Positions 1 through 6,040 of a DNA stretch of 12,980 bases are shown here, one piece after another. Position numbers and translations under genes: made by a program. This DNA is from an uncultured Blautia sp. (GTDB taxonomy: Bacteria > Bacillota > Clostridia > Lachnospirales > Lachnospiraceae): the NCBI GenBank assembly GCA_934408705.1, contig CAKRVL010000072.1, positions 1 to 12,980 on the forward strand, given 5' to 3'. Each line of letters starts with the position of its first letter. Position 1 is the stretch's first letter. Below the pieces are notes generated by a model, which was given only the letters and a program-made list of their open reading frames with translations, made no database searches and was not told where the DNA came from.

Positions 1-1247
1 CGAACCTTAGAGGTCTCACGCAGGTCAAAATATTTGAAGCCTGCAACTGCTCCGTCACACATATTGGCAATATACTGATCTGAACCCTGCTCACGATCCT
101 TTCCATCCTGAGTAAGATATGGATGACCAGACTTGGAATGCTTGATCATACTTAAGAAGCGGGTTCCTTTTTTGCCATATACATTGCAGGCAATGTAGGA
201 AGGATAGTTTCCTTTTCCCTTAAGCGGTCCGTCATTCAGGCCACAGGAGGTCATCTCTGCCTGGTAGAATTTGCCATTCTCGAAGCGGATACGTTCTGCA
301 CAGGCCTGACGGGAAGACTGCTTACGGTTACTGTGTCTGTGATAAAAAACATAATAGCTTCCATTTATCTCAATCAGGCTTCCGTGAGTATTTCCGGTAC
401 AGTTTCTTGCATTTTTCACATCTGTAATTCCCGGAAGACCAATGTCACCGTTGCTGACCAGAACACCGCCAAATTCAAATCCACCAGTAGGATTATCACT
501 GATTGCATAACAAAGCTCATGGCTATTCAGGGAACTGTAGATGAAATAATAGGTTCCATTGAATTTACGCATGGAGCTTGCCTCCAGAAAAGGATGTCCC
601 TCATAAGAACTTCCTGGTGCTTCTTTCTCACTGGCAATTCCGATGTATTTAGGTCCCATTTTTACAGTAAGCATGTCTGCCGTGTCCAGCTCGAAGCACA
701 TCGCACCGTGCTCAGTAGGCTTGGAGCCATCAAGCAGAAGAGGATTTCCCTGAAGGGCAAAGCCTGTGTAAAGATACAGTCTTCCATCATCATCCATAAA
801 AATACCCGGGTCAAACTGCAGCGGCTCTTCTTTCTTTCCAATAGGAGTGCCATCTGCATATTTTACATAACCATAAAATTCATATTTGCCTGCCGGTTTA
901 TCACAGACGGCCACAGAAATCATCTTGGTGCCACCCATAAAATAGTAAAGATAAAATCTTCCGTCCGGTCCTTGAATCATATCCGGTGCTGCCAGACCAT
1001 TTGTAAGACGGATTTTCGGCGCTGCCGGATCCTGTTCTCTTTTGAAAATAATTCCCTCATAACGCCAGTTTCCAAGATCATCCACCGGTGCCGACCAGCA
1101 TACATAGTCCCCAAGACAGAAATTCAAGCCGTTAAAAAGATCATGAGAACCATATATGTATACACGTCCATCTACAATATGCGGCTCCGCATCCGGCACA
1201 TATTCCCAGCTTGGCAGGTACGGATTTACAGCCTGCTTTGTTTTCAT
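1..1247 (-). CDS. Glycoside hydrolase family 43 protein (3' end outside window)
   Basis: Leftward gene; about 415 codons are visible and it runs off the left edge, so the C-terminus is missing. It starts at ATG 1247-1245 behind a GGAGG ribosome binding site with usual spacing. The translation shows the GH43 five-bladed propeller signatures: a PDAEPHI segment at residues 18-24 (D19 would be the catalytic base), FDPGIFMDDDG at 145-155 (D147, the pKa-modulating aspartate) and EASSMRK at 222-228 (E222, the likely general acid) followed by an NGTYYFIYSS strand. There is no signal peptide, so it should act in the cytoplasm on imported oligosaccharides. GH43 enzymes are mainly arabinofuranosidases, xylosidases and galactosidases; substrate cannot be read from sequence alone. 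Its upstream leader contains the inverted-repeat element at 1282-1498. The family call is firm; the specificity is unknown. Confidence 0.88.
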   Translation of the reverse strand, partial: MKTKQAVNPYLPSWEYVPDAEPHIVDGRVYIYGSHDLFNGLNFCLGDYVCWSAPVDDLGNWRYEGIIFKREQDPAAPKIRLTNGLAAPDMIQGPDGRFYLYYFMGGTKMISVAVCDKPAGKYEFYGYVKYADGTPIGKKEEPLQFDPGIFMDDDGRLYLYTGFALQGNPLLLDGSKPTEHGAMCFELDTADMLTVKMGPKYIGIASEKEAPGSSYEGHPFLEASSMRKFNGTYYFIYSSLNSHELCYAISDNPTGGFEFGGVLVSNGDIGLPGITDVKNARNCTGNTHGSLIEINGSYYVFYHRHSNRKQSSRQACAERIRFENGKFYQAEMTSCGLNDGPLKGKGNYPSYIACNVYGKKGTRFLSMIKHSKSGHPYLTQDGKDREQGSDQYIANMCDGAVAGFKYFDLRETSKV

Positions 1248-1281
1248 ATCTGTTATCCTCCATTTATTATTTTACATGATT

Positions 1282-1498
1282 CATAATATGATACCAGTGT
1301 CAAAAGGTCAAAAAGCTGTTCGTGCTTGCACGATAAAGCTTTTGAACTTGGGACACGCCAAATATGAGAAAGTAGCGATTTACGCAGTAAATCAGCGGAT
1401 TTCGAATATTTGAAGGATTGCGGGAGCAGCGTAGCTGCGTAGCAATCCAGGTATCAAATGAGTGTCAAAAGACCTTTTGACACTCATATCATAATATG
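1282..1498. repeat. MITE-like inverted-repeat element with nested hairpins
   Basis: The ends are 28-nt inverted arms (1282-1309 and 1471-1498) that match at 25 of 28 positions and share the core AGTGTCAAAAGGTC. The 9-mer CATAATATG occurs in direct orientation at 1282-1290 and 1490-1498, so it could be a target-site duplication around a 199-bp element (1291-1489) with roughly 19-bp terminal inverted repeats. Inside are further hairpins: CGTGC/GCACG nested in TCAAAAAGCT/AGCTTTTGA (1308-1345), GATTTAC/GTAAATC (1377-1393) nested in CAAATAT/ATATTTG (1359-1412), and GGATTGC/GCAATCC (1415-1448) enclosing GCAGC/GCTGC. A perfect 14-bp palindrome with a 2-nt spacer lies at 1458-1487. No credible protein is encoded, so if mobile it is non-autonomous. 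It occupies most of the stretch between GH43 and the tRNAs. The structure is seen directly; mobility is inferred. Confidence 0.6.
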
Positions 1499-1503
1499 GA
1501 TTT

Positions 1504-1509
1504 ATTATA
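1504..1509 (-). promoter_or_regulatory. Possible -10 box for the GH43 gene
   Basis: On the minus strand a TATAAT hexamer is preceded by TGT (a TGn extended -10). No good -35 box is found at 16-18 bp upstream. If used, transcription would begin near 1497, at the very edge of the inverted-repeat element, giving GH43 a leader of about 250 nt made largely of that element. The call rests only on the -10 match and its position. Confidence 0.35.
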
Positions 1510-1602
1510 ACACCCTGCAATTTCTGTACCTGTTTTTAACGTAAATTGTAACAAATTTATCGCAAATAGCACATCTTTAAAGTCCAGAGGTTGAAGCTCA
1601 AT

Positions 1603-1627
1603 AAAAAAACTGTCCAGTCACAGACAG
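1603..1627 (-). terminator. Rho-independent terminator of the tRNA unit
   Basis: Read leftward, a CTGTC/GACAG stem (1627-1623 with 1614-1610) and an 8-nt loop are followed at once by seven T residues (1609-1603). It lies about 65 nt after the 3' end of tRNA-Arg and fits as the end of the two-tRNA transcript. The stem is only 5 bp, so it may be leaky. Confidence 0.55.
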
Positions 1628-1691
1628 CTTTCTTCCTTTACAACATTTCCTTACCTGATTCACTTTCCTCCAAGGCATCTGCCATTGGAAG

Positions 1692-1765
1692 CACTCCTGG
1701 AGAGATTCGAACTCTCGACACCGCGCTTCGTAGACGCGTGCTCTATCCAGCTGAGCTACAGGAGT
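1692..1765 (-). tRNA. tRNA-Arg (anticodon ACG)
   Basis: A 74-nt cloverleaf on the minus strand. The acceptor stem ACTCCTG pairs with CAGGAGT and the discriminator is G. The D-arm reads GCTC...GAGC, the anticodon stem CGCGT/GCGCG encloses loop CTACGAA with anticodon ACG, and the T-arm GAGAG-TTCGAAT-CTCTC is perfect. CCA is not encoded. The A at position 34 would be deaminated to inosine by TadA to read CGU, CGC and CGA. It lies 4 nt after tRNA-Tyr and is probably co-transcribed with it. Confidence 0.95.
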
Positions 1766-1769
1766 ATAC

Positions 1770-1854
1770 TCGGCCATGAGGGAATCGAACCCACTCGTGT
1801 TATGATAACAGCGGATTTACAGTCCGCTCCGCCTCCTTAGCGGGATAATGACCG
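1770..1854 (-). tRNA. tRNA-Tyr (anticodon GTA), atypical
   Basis: An 85-nt type II tRNA on the minus strand. The acceptor stem CGGTCAT pairs with ATGGCCG (one G-U pair), the discriminator is A, the anticodon stem GCGGA/TCCGC encloses loop CTGTAAA (anticodon GTA), and a long variable arm TGTTA/TAACA is present, as expected for bacterial tRNA-Tyr. Three things are unusual: the first pair is C1-G72 whereas bacterial tRNA-Tyr normally has G1-C72; the D region (18 nt, TCCCGCTAAGGAGGCGGA) lacks the usual A14/A21 pattern; and the T-stem GTGGG/CCCTC has a U-U mismatch. CCA is not encoded. It may be a divergent functional tRNA or one that is decaying. Confidence 0.8.
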
Positions 1855-1875
1855 ATATGATTTCTTACATGTTTT

Positions 1876-1905
1876 ATATTACCAGAAGAACTACATATTC
1901 TGCAA
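1876..1905 (-). promoter_or_regulatory. Likely promoter of the tRNA-Tyr/tRNA-Arg unit
   Basis: On the minus strand TTGCAG (1905-1900) and TAATAT (1881-1876) are separated by 18 bp, with TGG just before the -10. The start point would fall near 1869, about 15 nt before the tRNA-Tyr 5' end, a usual distance for a tRNA operon. Confidence 0.5.
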
Positions 1906-2012
1906 TAAACCACTAGTTTAATATAACCAAGGAACATAAGTAAAACTGCATTCTGACTTATAAAAAATTCCCATTACCATTTCTTAGTCCATCTTATATA
2001 TCGATTTTTTTA

Positions 2013-2040
2013 TTGCATTTTCTCATTTATCTGGTATAAT
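2013..2040 (+). promoter_or_regulatory. Strong sigma-A promoter for the DUF2798 gene
   Basis: TTGCAT (2013-2018) and a perfect TATAAT (2035-2040) are separated by 16 bp, with a TGG extension before the -10. Transcription would start near 2047 and leave a leader of about 125 nt, which holds the attenuator described next. The preceding 150 bp (from 1882) holds only the leftward tRNA promoter; nothing else is evident. Confidence 0.7.
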
Positions 2041-2094
2041 AATCATTCGGTAAACAATTTAATAACAAATCAGCTCTGGTATAAAATTGGAAAC

Positions 2095-2139
2095 GACACA
2101 AGTGCATGCTTGATAACGAACAACACATGTGTCTTTTTT
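2095..2139 (+). terminator. Attenuator-like terminator in the DUF2798 leader
   Basis: GACACAAGTG (2095-2104) pairs with CACATGTGTC (2124-2133) with one mismatch, and six T residues follow (2134-2139). The hairpin lies about 50 nt after the predicted start point and 32 nt before the gene's ATG, so full termination would silence the gene. A short reading frame (2106-2153) runs through the loop and the 3' half of the stem, so a translating ribosome would prevent hairpin formation. This is the usual layout of translation-coupled attenuation. The hairpin is seen directly; regulation is inferred. Confidence 0.5.
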
Positions 2140-2153
2140 GTACCTATTTTTAG
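2106..2153 (+). CDS. Possible 15-residue leader peptide
   Basis: A short frame begins at ATG 2106-2108 inside the loop of the leader hairpin and ends at TAG 2151-2153, giving MLDNEQHMCLFCTYF. Its second half is rich in Cys, Phe and Tyr codons and overlaps the 3' arm and U-tract of the terminator. A weak GGAAA lies about 12 nt upstream. The stop codon lies immediately before the ribosome binding site of the DUF2798 gene. The position fits a sensor peptide whose translation or stalling controls readthrough, as known for tet(M)-, cat- and erm-type leaders. Such a short frame could also arise by chance. Confidence 0.35.
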   Translation: MLDNEQHMCLFCTYF

Positions 2154-2171
2154 AAAAAGGAGAACAATTTT

Positions 2172-2639
2172 ATGCCAAAAACTAAATTTCAAAACGTTAT
2201 TTTCACCCTGATGATGGCCTTCCTTATGGTCTACGCCATGATCTGCTACAACATTTCCCTGAACATCGGTGGAATGAGCAACCAGGTATTTCTCATGGCT
2301 TTCAGCGAAATGAAGATCATGTGGCCGGTTGCATTTGTACTGGAGTTCTTTATTGTTGATAACCTTGCCCATAAGCTTGCTTTTCGTATTGTCACACCTA
2401 AAGACAGGCCTTTCGCAATCACAGTTGCAATTTCTGTTATGATCATCTGCATTATGTGCCCGATCATGAGCTTAATTGCCACAATCTTATTTAAAAATGC
2501 AGGTTCCCAGTTTGTTGCTGTATGGCTCCAGACCACTTTCATGAACTTTCCGGTAGCCTTCTTCTGGCAGCTGATGTACTGCGGACCGCTGATTCGTTTT
2601 ATCTTTGGAAAGATGTTTCCGGAGAAACAAGAAGCATAA
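2172..2639 (+). CDS. DUF2798 family membrane protein
   Basis: A 155-residue hydrophobic protein with a ribosome binding site AGGAG upstream of ATG 2172. It has four predicted membrane helices (about 8-30, 47-70, 82-107 and 115-145). The two halves resemble each other: each starts with a hydrophobic helix after a basic/polar residue, then a second helix beginning with a pattern like FxxxWPVAF or FxNFPVAFFW. This is the tandem two-copy form of DUF2798. The family has no established biochemical function. It stands alone, with its own strong promoter and an attenuator-like leader, and converges with the leftward hydrolase gene. A role in stress or drug response would be a guess based only on its leader. 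Confidence 0.75.
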   Translation: MPKTKFQNVIFTLMMAFLMVYAMICYNISLNIGGMSNQVFLMAFSEMKIMWPVAFVLEFFIVDNLAHKLAFRIVTPKDRPFAITVAISVMIICIMCPIMSLIATILFKNAGSQFVAVWLQTTFMNFPVAFFWQLMYCGPLIRFIFGKMFPEKQEA

Positions 2640-2680
2640 GCGTACCTGTTAGCAGTTTGTATATAAATTTGAAGGATTTT

Positions 2681-2773
2681 AAAAGGCACTGCAGGATATA
2701 GCCTCTCCCTAACGTTTGACTCCAAAATCAAATCGTTTACAGGCGCCATATAATTCCTTGCAATGCCTTTTTT
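2681..2773. terminator. Long nested palindrome between convergent genes, probable bidirectional terminator
   Basis: AAAAGGCACTGCAGG (2681-2695) pairs with CCTTGCAATGCCTTTT (2756-2771), with one mismatch and one bulge. Inside, ATATA-GCCT (2696-2704) faces AGGC-GCC-ATAT (2741-2751), and the core is AACGTTTGA/TCAAATCGTT (2711-2737) with an 8-nt loop. T residues follow on the plus strand (2768-2773) and a shorter T-run follows on the minus strand. It sits between the end of the DUF2798 gene and the end of the leftward hydrolase gene, so it can terminate both. At about 91 nt it is much longer than an ordinary terminator and could derive from a palindromic repeat. The rest of 2640-2843 shows no gene. 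Confidence 0.5.
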
Positions 2774-2843
2774 AAATTCTTTATATACTTTTCTTTTGGT
2801 AAATACACAATTCTGTATACATGATTATAGTTTCTTCAATATG

Positions 2844-3848
2844 TCACTCTTTCAAATGCGCATCCAAAAATTCCAATCCAACTGTTTCCGCATAATCTCT
2901 TCCCTCTTCAAAGTTCATCTCGAAACCATGGGTGGATTTTTTTCCATAAATCGGAATCAGAACAGAACCTTCTCCTGTATACGCTTCCTCAATTGCCTTT
3001 TCTGAATAGCAGTATGGCACCAGGCTGTCATTGATTCCATGGATGATCATAACATCTCCCTCATACGCACTAATAGTATCATATACATCCAGATTATAAA
3101 CTGCTTTCACATATTCAGAACCTACAGTTCCTACTGGCATCTCAGCTCTGTCTTCCGGGATATCATCTGCGGAAGCATACATTTCTCGGGCATTATCTGC
3201 AATGCAAAACGCCGGATAAACAAGAATCATAGCAGCCACATCCTCTTTTCTATCTGATGCAGTCAGAGCACTTACAAGTCCGCCCTGGCTCTGTCCCAGA
3301 AGGAAAAGGTGATCCTGGTCTACGAAATCCTTTGTTTTCACAAAGTCCATAATAGCACTTAAATCTTCTTTCTCAGTCACCACTGTCATATCCATGAAAT
3401 CTACATCACTGTTTCCGTTAAGGGAACCTCCGCAGAAGTCAAATGTATAAACCACATATCCATCCTGAGCTGCTTTTTCCGGCCATTTCGCACGCTCTAC
3501 CATCTGGGAGGTGGAACCAATTCCGTGGCTCATAATGATTACCGGATAGGTTTTGGTCTCGTCAAAATCTGCCGGATAATAGAACTGTCCGTAAATATTG
3601 TTGTCCCCATTTTTACACCAGGAAACCACCTTTGTGCAGCCTTCTAGTTCTGTAGTGTATCCCTCTTCAATCTCCGGATTGTCAGACTCTTCTGAATCAG
3701 CATCTTCCTCTTCTTCGGGATCAGAGCTGTCCTCCGCTTCCTCTGTCTGCGTTTCTGCATTTTCCTCAGCCCAGACAGTCACACTTACACAGCCCACACT
3801 TAATACTGCAGCCATTCCTAATGCAATTAACATTTTTTTCTTTAACAT
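2844..3848 (-). CDS. Exported alpha/beta hydrolase
   Basis: A 334-residue protein starting at ATG 3848-3846, chosen because GGAG lies 8 nt upstream; a longer start at 3884 would overlap the preceding gene and lacks such a site. Residues 1-27 form a Sec signal peptide (KKK, hydrophobic core, VWA cleavage site). An unusually acidic linker (about 28-63) follows, then the hydrolase fold. The oxyanion segment is SHGIGS (107-112), the nucleophile elbow GQSQGG (S187), the acid D274 in HGIND, and the histidine H307 in STHGFE. The triad is complete, so it should be an active serine esterase, acylhydrolase or peptidase acting outside the membrane. The Cys at residue 20 lies in LSVGC, a poor lipobox, so lipidation is doubtful. 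It follows the RelA/SpoT-domain gene by 28 nt and is probably in its operon. Substrate unknown. Confidence 0.82.
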   Translation of the reverse strand: MLKKKMLIALGMAAVLSVGCVSVTVWAEENAETQTEEAEDSSDPEEEEDADSEESDNPEIEEGYTTELEGCTKVVSWCKNGDNNIYGQFYYPADFDETKTYPVIIMSHGIGSTSQMVERAKWPEKAAQDGYVVYTFDFCGGSLNGNSDVDFMDMTVVTEKEDLSAIMDFVKTKDFVDQDHLFLLGQSQGGLVSALTASDRKEDVAAMILVYPAFCIADNAREMYASADDIPEDRAEMPVGTVGSEYVKAVYNLDVYDTISAYEGDVMIIHGINDSLVPYCYSEKAIEEAYTGEGSVLIPIYGKKSTHGFEMNFEEGRDYAETVGLEFLDAHLKE

Positions 3849-3876
3849 TTTTATTTCTCCACTTACATTTCTATTG

Positions 3877-4866
3877 TCAATCAATCACATCATTCTGAAA
3901 CCTTGACAGATGCTCATAAGGCAGAATCAGCCTTCCTCTGAACAATCCACAGCCATCGTTGATCAGGCTGTTATTTACTGCTGAAAACATATTCACATCA
4001 AGGTCTGCTAATTCCAGGGAAAGCAGCTTCATTCCCCGCTCATAAGCCTCATCAAAGTAAACACATTCCCCTTCCGGGATCACATCTCTTCTGGCACGCT
4101 CATCCTGCTGGCGTTTCTCATAGCCCAAGTGATTGGCAGGACCGATTTCTGCAATGTCATCCATTTTCTGGGTACGGAGCTGCACCTCCATGTAGGATCT
4201 GGAACTGTTATCATAGAAGGTGATATGTAAAGATTGATAACCGTACTCACTGGTACCGCAAATATAGTCTCTGTAATAAGGCTTCACATCATCACTCAAT
4301 AATTCCGAAGTACTTAACTTCACACCTTGCGCAGATTCCGCAGTAAAACCTCTCTCTTCCAGAAATCCGGGCAACACATTTGCAATTTCATAAAGGTAAC
4401 GGATAGATACCTGTTCCTGGTCTTCCCCAGGCTTCAGGTGACATCTTGGCATGCATACTACAATTCGATACGCAATGAAATCCCTGAAACAGCTCAGCTT
4501 ATTTTTCAGCTCTGCAACCGACGGATAGGTACCATTTTCCCTGTAATAATCGTAAATATATTCCACTACATATCCATTAAATTTCTCTTCTGCCCGGATT
4601 AATGACTTAATCCGGCCTTTAAATGTAAAAGCAAGAAATGGATATTCATGGGCCATATATTTGTAAAATTCCCGGATCTTCTGGGACTGGGCCGTAAGGA
4701 AATCATTATGCTCCAGAAGTTCCGTGATCTGGAGCAGAAAGTTGCTGTGCACCAAATCGACTTCGTTATGGTTCTTCTTCGCTTCCTTACGCAGATCCTC
4801 TGTATATTTCTGTAAAATTTTTAAAACCGTATCTCCGGAATATAAATAATCATTAAGTGTAATCAT
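3877..4866 (-). CDS. RelA/SpoT-domain nucleotide pyrophosphokinase
   Basis: A 329-residue protein. ATG 4866-4864 is preferred over an in-frame GTG at 4875 because GAGGTGA (4878-4872) sits 5 nt before it and contains that GTG. The N-terminal 80 residues are helical. The synthetase domain follows: FKGRIKSLIRAEEK (82-95), FRDFIAYRIV (127-136; D129 is the expected Mg2+ ligand), EYGYQSLH (207-214), and MEVQLRT (226-232; E227 the expected catalytic Glu) with H246. There is no HD hydrolase domain and no TGS or ACT domain, so it is neither a full RelA nor a SpoT. It is longer than typical RelP/RelQ small alarmone synthetases (about 210-260 residues). The expected activity is pyrophosphate transfer from ATP to GTP/GDP, but related toxSAS enzymes modify tRNA or ATP. 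It is first in a unit with the exported hydrolase. Confidence 0.82.
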   Translation of the reverse strand: MITLNDYLYSGDTVLKILQKYTEDLRKEAKKNHNEVDLVHSNFLLQITELLEHNDFLTAQSQKIREFYKYMAHEYPFLAFTFKGRIKSLIRAEEKFNGYVVEYIYDYYRENGTYPSVAELKNKLSCFRDFIAYRIVVCMPRCHLKPGEDQEQVSIRYLYEIANVLPGFLEERGFTAESAQGVKLSTSELLSDDVKPYYRDYICGTSEYGYQSLHITFYDNSSRSYMEVQLRTQKMDDIAEIGPANHLGYEKRQQDERARRDVIPEGECVYFDEAYERGMKLLSLELADLDVNMFSAVNNSLINDGCGLFRGRLILPYEHLSRFQNDVID

Positions 4867-4916
4867 AGCGGTCACCTCGTTTGTGAACGTTCTTTCTGAC
4901 TGTGTTTGTTACAATT

Positions 4917-4944
4917 ATTCTAGCAAACTTTCATGATTTAGCAA
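4917..4944 (-). promoter_or_regulatory. Promoter of the RelA/SpoT-domain gene and hydrolase
   Basis: On the minus strand TTGCTA (4944-4939) and TAGAAT (4922-4917) are 16 bp apart, with TGC before the -10 (extended -10). The start point would be near 4910, about 45 nt before the ATG. Confidence 0.55.
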
Positions 4945-4974
4945 GAAAAAGTTTTATCAACATTTTCCCATTTT

Positions 4975-5001
4975 AAAAGGGACCTCCGAAGAAGTCCCTT
5001 T
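4975..5001 (-). terminator. Terminator of the sucrose/fructan operon
   Basis: AAAGGGAC/GTCCCTTT forms a perfect 8-bp stem with a 10-nt loop and ends in TTTT on the minus strand. It lies 17 nt after the stop of the fructokinase gene and just upstream of the next leftward promoter, so it separates two transcription units. Confidence 0.75.
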
Positions 5002-5018
5002 GTTGTATTCCTATTCTT

Positions 5019-5981
5019 TTAAATATTATATATTAATAGCTTTATTTCTTTTTCTTCCGGCATTACTCTCAGTGCGCCTTTTCTTGTTGTGATAATTGAG
5101 GCAGCTGCATTGGCAAACGTTAACATTTCAGCCAGATTTTCCTCTTTTAGTCCATTAATTCCATGTTCACAGACATAGTGTAATACACAGCCGCAGAAGG
5201 TATCTCCTGCTCCGGTTGTCTCGATGGTATTATCCTGTAAAAACGGCTTTACTTCCACCATCATTTCATTATAATAAGCACGACTTCCTTCTCTTCCCAT
5301 AGACACAAGGATCAGTGGAATCTGATAACGTCCTCTAATCCAGTTTACGCCATCACTATAATCTTCTTCTCCTGTCAGCCACTGAATTTCATTATCTGAA
5401 ATTTTCAGTATCTGACAATGACCAAGACCATATAATACCTGCTTTCTCGCCTCTTCCATAGACTCCCAGAGCGGTGGACGTAAGTTGGGATCAAATGAAA
5501 TAATAGCGCCAGCTTCTTCTGCAATATGAATTGCTTCTTTCGTTGCCTCCCGCACACCTTCATGTGTCATAGACAATGTACCAAAATGAAAAATTTTCGT
5601 ATTTTTGAGAATATCTTCACAAATTTCAGCTTTATTCAGCATCATGTCTGCACCTGGATTACGGTAAAAAGAGAAATCCCTGTCTCCATCTGGATATGTA
5701 TGTACCATAGCAAGGGTTGTATGGATCTTTTCGTCTGTACATAATCCAGTGTCATCAATTCCAACTTCTTTTATTGCAGCCCTCAACTGTTCTCCGAAGA
5801 AATCATTTCCCACCTTTCCGATAAATGCCGTGTCATGCCCTAACTTTGCTAACATTGCAAGCACATTACAAGGTGCTCCTCCGGGATTTGCTTCAAAAAG
5901 TGGATTTCCCTGACTGCTTTTTCCGTTTTCAGTAAAATCAATCAATAATTCTCCCAGTGCCGTTACATCATATTTCTTCAT
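5019..5981 (-). CDS. scrK: PfkB-family fructokinase
   Basis: A 320-residue ribokinase-fold sugar kinase. It starts at ATG 5981 behind GGGAG. The N-terminal PfkB signature appears as NPGGAPCNV (32-40), the conserved FDPNLRPPLW lies at 163-172, and the anion-hole/catalytic motif ETTGAGDTF at 254-262 carries the catalytic base D260. These features and the length are typical of fructokinases rather than ribokinases or 1-phosphofructokinases. It converts fructose and ATP to fructose 6-phosphate in the cytoplasm. It is the last gene of the operon, 59 nt after the GH32 gene, and handles the fructose released by GH32. The symbol scrK follows the PfkB-type fructokinase of sucrose regulons; the family call is firmer than the name. 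Confidence 0.9.
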   Translation of the reverse strand: MKKYDVTALGELLIDFTENGKSSQGNPLFEANPGGAPCNVLAMLAKLGHDTAFIGKVGNDFFGEQLRAAIKEVGIDDTGLCTDEKIHTTLAMVHTYPDGDRDFSFYRNPGADMMLNKAEICEDILKNTKIFHFGTLSMTHEGVREATKEAIHIAEEAGAIISFDPNLRPPLWESMEEARKQVLYGLGHCQILKISDNEIQWLTGEEDYSDGVNWIRGRYQIPLILVSMGREGSRAYYNEMMVEVKPFLQDNTIETTGAGDTFCGCVLHYVCEHGINGLKEENLAEMLTFANAAASIITTRKGALRVMPEEKEIKLLIYNI

Positions 5982-6040
5982 ACGTCGCTCCCAATTCTTG
6001 TATTTTTACTTTACTCATTCATTACAAGCGTCTGGAACTT

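Noticed and set aside
333..1286. Long open frame on the plus strand (317 codons)
   Set aside because: It lies entirely opposite the GH43 gene, whose minus-strand translation shows all family motifs; the plus-strand product has no recognisable pattern.
1458..1487. Perfect 14-bp palindrome considered as a rho-independent terminator
   Set aside because: There is no T-run directly after it on either strand, and it is part of the larger inverted-repeat element.
2047..2171. Known riboswitch or T-box in the DUF2798 leader
   Set aside because: No T-box sequence or recognisable riboswitch core was seen; the leader is short and explained better by a hairpin with an overlapping short reading frame.
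2246..2749. Minus-strand frame of 167 codons opposite the DUF2798 gene
   Set aside because: No ribosome binding site or family pattern; the plus-strand protein has clear membrane helices, a ribosome binding site and a promoter.
3786..3800. Lipoprotein signal (LSVGC) in the exported hydrolase
   Set aside because: The -3 position is Ser rather than Leu/Val/Ile, and a good type I cleavage site (VWA) follows a few residues later, so a lipidation call is not supported.
3849..3884. Longer N-terminus for the hydrolase, starting at 3884
   Set aside because: It would overlap the RelA/SpoT-domain gene and place 12 polar residues before the signal peptide; the ATG at 3848 has GGAG at good spacing and begins directly with KKK plus a hydrophobic core.
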